From Alkaliphilus oremlandii OhILAs (GTDB taxonomy: Bacteria > Bacillota > Clostridia > Peptostreptococcales > Natronincolaceae), in contig NC_009922.1 of the NCBI RefSeq assembly GCF_000018325.1, positions 372,001 through 436,000 of the forward strand: DNA of 64,000 bases, written 5' to 3'. A model generated the notes under the pieces. It saw only the letters and a list, made by a program, of their open reading frames with translations, did not search any database and was not told where the DNA came from. The translations under genes were made by a program, and so were the position numbers. Shown one piece after another: positions 61,724 to 64,000 of this stretch; position 1 is the stretch's first letter, and every line of letters begins with the position of its first letter.

Positions 61724-62277
61724 GAGCGGGCTATGCTAGAAGAATGGGAAAGGATAAACTGCTGCTACCTTTTAAGGAGACAACCATCATAGAAACCATC
61801 ATAAAAGAAGGGGTAGCATCGGAGCTGGAAAGAATTTATCTGGTTTGTAGAGACAACCAAGTAAAGGAAATCGCTAAAAAATACCCAATTCATGTGATCA
61901 TCAATGAAAATGCAGGGGAAGGTCAGAGCACTTCCATTGTGAAAGCTATGGAAGCAGTAGGCGATATAGTACCCAGCTATATGTTTTTAATGGGAGATCA
62001 GCCCCTCATCAGCAAAGATTTTATCAATAGCATGATGGATTTTTACAGGCAAAATCACGCTTCCATCCTTGTGCCTGTATACAATGGAAAACCAGGGACA
62101 CCAACCATATTTTCTAATCGATGGCAGGAGCATCTGTTGAAGCTGAAAGGGGATGAAGGAGGAAGAAGCATCATCAGAGCTCACCCTAAAGAAGTGCAGT
62201 TATACCCTGTAGAGAATGGGATTCTAGGGAAAGATGTTGATTCTTTAGAGCAGTATATTGAAATCCTAAATCTATGA
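61705..62277 (+). CDS. mocA: Molybdenum cofactor cytidylyltransferase (MocA/YgfJ-like)
   Basis: A 190-residue nucleotidyltransferase: GIILGAGYARRMGKDKLLLP (NTP-binding loop and Lys), MGDQPLISKDFINSM, PGTPTIFSNRW and GDEGGRSII. MocA-type enzymes add CMP to molybdopterin for xanthine-dehydrogenase-family enzymes. The start lies inside yqeC after TAGGTGAGG. With yqeC it is a maturation pair for the hydroxylase upstream, and it closes the purine cluster. Confidence 0.9.
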   Translation: MVGIILGAGYARRMGKDKLLLPFKETTIIETIIKEGVASELERIYLVCRDNQVKEIAKKYPIHVIINENAGEGQSTSIVKAMEAVGDIVPSYMFLMGDQPLISKDFINSMMDFYRQNHASILVPVYNGKPGTPTIFSNRWQEHLLKLKGDEGGRSIIRAHPKEVQLYPVENGILGKDVDSLEQYIEILNL

Positions 62278-62323
62278 AAATACAAGACGCCATTCATTCC
62301 CAAATATATTTTAGAATATCGAT

Positions 62324-62351
62324 TGTATTTTAATTTAAAACATGCTACAAT
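62324..62351 (+). promoter_or_regulatory. Putative promoter of the speD operon
   Basis: TTGTAT (62324-62329), 16-base spacer and TACAAT (62346-62351) with an upstream TG (62343-62344), an extended -10. Confidence 0.55.
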
Positions 62352-62383
62352 AAACCGAATTTCAATATTAATGAAAGGTTGTG

Positions 62384-63196
62384 ATGTTAGGGTTGGAAAA
62401 AAAGCTGACTTTGTATGGCTTTAATAACCTCACAAAAACACTTAGCTTCAACATCTATGATGTTTGCTATGCAAAAAGTGAGAAAGCACAAAAAGCATAT
62501 ATCGAGTATATTGATGAACAATATAACTCAGAGAGACTGACAAAAATCTTATGTGATGTGACTGAAATGATTGGGGCTCATGTTCTCAACATTTCGAAAC
62601 AAGATTATGAACCGCAGGGAGCTTCCGTTAACATTTTGATTACGGAAGAGGCTTTACCGCTTCACTTAATTGATGAATCTTGTAACAAAGGAGAAGGTAT
62701 TGCAGCACAACGTGATACAATTCATGCTCATTTGGATAAAAGTCACGTTACAGTGCACACCTATCCAGAATATCATCCGGATAATGCTATTTCTACTTTT
62801 CGCGTAGATATTGATGTATCTACTTGTGGCATGATTTCGCCACTGAATGCATTGGATTATTTAATTGGTAGTTTTGATTCAGACATTATTACAATAGACT
62901 ATCGGGTTAGAGGATTTACACGGGATGTTGAAGGGAAGAAGTTTTATATCGACCATAACATTACATCGATCCAAGATTATATAGACGATGAGACACTAAA
63001 AAAATATGATGCAATTGATGTGAACGTCTATCAATCCAACATTTTTCATACCAAAATGCTCATTAAGGAAATAGAGCTACAGAATTATCTTTTTAATAAG
63101 GACGTCAATGAGTTGCTTCCGAAACAAAGGCTGGAAATTACAAATAACCTTCGTAAAGAGATGATCGAAATATTTAGTGGAATGAATATTTATTAG
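62384..63196 (+). CDS. speD: S-adenosylmethionine decarboxylase proenzyme
   Basis: A 270-residue enzyme of the E. coli-type (long) SpeD family. It cuts itself before Ser120 in HLDKSHVTVHTYPE to form the pyruvoyl cofactor, then decarboxylates SAM to provide aminopropyl groups for spermidine. The C-terminal half has FRVDIDVSTCGMISPLNALD, as in the E. coli protein. ATG at 62384 follows AAAGG; GTG 62381 is also possible. It lies 18 bases before the decarboxylase gene and is probably co-transcribed with it. Confidence 0.95.
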   Translation: MLGLEKKLTLYGFNNLTKTLSFNIYDVCYAKSEKAQKAYIEYIDEQYNSERLTKILCDVTEMIGAHVLNISKQDYEPQGASVNILITEEALPLHLIDESCNKGEGIAAQRDTIHAHLDKSHVTVHTYPEYHPDNAISTFRVDIDVSTCGMISPLNALDYLIGSFDSDIITIDYRVRGFTRDVEGKKFYIDHNITSIQDYIDDETLKKYDAIDVNVYQSNIFHTKMLIKEIELQNYLFNKDVNELLPKQRLEITNNLRKEMIEIFSGMNIY

Positions 63197-63214
63197 GTAT
63201 GGAGGTGTTTGGAT

Positions 63215-64000
63215 ATGAAAAAGCTTTCACAGGATAAGGCTCCGATATATGAAGCACTGGTAAAGCATAAATCAAATAGGGTGGTACCCTTTGACGTACC
63301 AGGACATAAGGGAGGCAGAGGCAATAAAGAATTGACGGAATTCTTGGGACAAGACTGTCTCAAGGTGGATGTTAACTCCATGAAGCCTTTGGATAACCTT
63401 TGCCACCCCACATCGGTAATACGAGAGGCCGAAGTACTGGCTGCTGAAGCCTTTGGCGCAGCCGATGCATTTTTTATTGTCAATGGAACTACGGCTGCGG
63501 TACAAGCTATGATTATGTCCACCTGCAAGGCAGGCGATAAGGTCATTATGCCGAGAAATGTTCATAGAAGTGCCATCAACGCACTGGTTGTATGTGGTGC
63601 AGTTCCTGTATATGTAAACCCTGGGGTTGAAAAGAATATAGGAATCCCTTTGGGGATGTCCGTACAGGATGTAGAGAAAGCCATTTTGGAAAATAAAGAT
63701 GCCAAAGCCATCCTTGTGAACAATCCAACGTACTATGGCATTTGCTCCGATCTAAAAGCAATTGTAGCGTTGGCACACAAACACAATATGTTGGCTTTAG
63801 TAGATGAAGCCCATGGCACACATTTTTATTTTGGCGAAAATATGCCTCTATCGGCTATGGCAGCAAATGCAGATATGGCAGCCATCAGCATGCATAAAAC
63901 AGGGGGCTCCCTGACACAGAGCTCATTTTTAGTTTGTGGAAAAAATATGGATGCTAGCTATGTAAGACAAATCATCAACTTAACGCAGACCACAAGTGGC
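63215..64000 (+). CDS. speA: Arginine/lysine/ornithine decarboxylase, SpeA-like (partial, C-terminus off the window)
   Basis: The first 262 codons of a fold-type I PLP decarboxylase: VPFDVPGHKGGRGNKELTEF, FIVNGTTAAVQAMIMSTCKA, LVDEAHGTHFYFGENMP, and the PLP lysine in ISMHKTGGSLTQSS. This is the Bacillus SpeA-type layout, which makes agmatine or cadaverine. Beside speD, arginine decarboxylation toward spermidine is the likely role. GGAGGTG precedes the ATG. Confidence 0.9.
   Translation, partial: MKKLSQDKAPIYEALVKHKSNRVVPFDVPGHKGGRGNKELTEFLGQDCLKVDVNSMKPLDNLCHPTSVIREAEVLAAEAFGAADAFFIVNGTTAAVQAMIMSTCKAGDKVIMPRNVHRSAINALVVCGAVPVYVNPGVEKNIGIPLGMSVQDVEKAILENKDAKAILVNNPTYYGICSDLKAIVALAHKHNMLALVDEAHGTHFYFGENMPLSAMAANADMAAISMHKTGGSLTQSSFLVCGKNMDASYVRQIINLTQTTSG

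Noticed and set aside
1..64000. CRISPR arrays, tRNA or rRNA genes, complete prophage
   Set aside because: No regularly spaced repeats, no cloverleaf or ribosomal sequence and no phage structural genes were seen; only an integrase fragment and an intron remnant.

Overview
The window looks like a low-GC, spore-forming, anaerobic member of the Clostridia, with an Alkaliphilus-like gene style; the genus is a guess. Supporting signs are a gerA-family germination gene, many TTG/GTG starts with strong Shine-Dalgarno sites, a clostridial cobalamin riboswitch, the selenium-hydroxylase accessory genes yqeC and mocA, and purine fermentation genes. No rRNA, tRNA or CRISPR array was seen.

Layout. 0-1 kb: partial gerA. 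1.2-7 kb: a cobalamin riboswitch with attenuator ahead of a corrinoid-type ABC importer (btuFCD), an ABC-2 exporter pair and the cobalt chelatase cbiK. 7-11.8 kb: a two-component system, mgsA, a secreted protein and an HD-domain protein. 11.8-14.4 kb: poorly conserved AT-rich genes and a decayed group II intron. 14.4-22 kb: MATE pump, ecsC-like gene, cysK, a ydjIGH-like membrane-stress operon without pspA, and nfo. 22-30 kb: an accessory stretch of resistance-like and orphan genes, with an aminoglycoside adenylyltransferase broken by an in-frame TGA and an integrase crumb. 30-42 kb: acetyltransferases, an S66 peptidase, an ECF sigma factor with its DUF4179 partner, EamA, a chemoreceptor, a GIY-YIG protein and an ene-reductase-like flavoprotein.

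42.4-62.3 kb is the striking part: about twenty plus-strand genes plus one divergent gene. They encode bacterial microcompartment shell proteins (three BMC-H, one EutN/CcmL-type pentamer) and small BMC-associated proteins. With them are enzymes that can be laid step by step onto the classical clostridial purine fermentation (xanthine to 4-ureido-5-imidazolecarboxylate to 4-amino-5-imidazolecarboxylate to 4-aminoimidazole to 4-imidazolone to formiminoglycine to glycine plus formimino-THF). AzgA permease brings purines in. Adenine deaminase, a guanine-deaminase-type enzyme and a probably selenium-dependent hydroxylase with a split large subunit converge on xanthine. A dihydropyrimidinase-like hydrolase, an isochorismatase-like hydrolase, UbiD/UbiX, a divergent adenine-deaminase paralogue, a cyclase-family hydrolase and FtcD could do the rest. 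No aldehyde dehydrogenase, PduL or alcohol dehydrogenase is present, so this would be a shell built around a different chemistry. The enzyme-step assignments are inference; the gene families are clear.

62.3-64 kb begins a polyamine operon (speD, then a partial arginine/lysine/ornithine decarboxylase).
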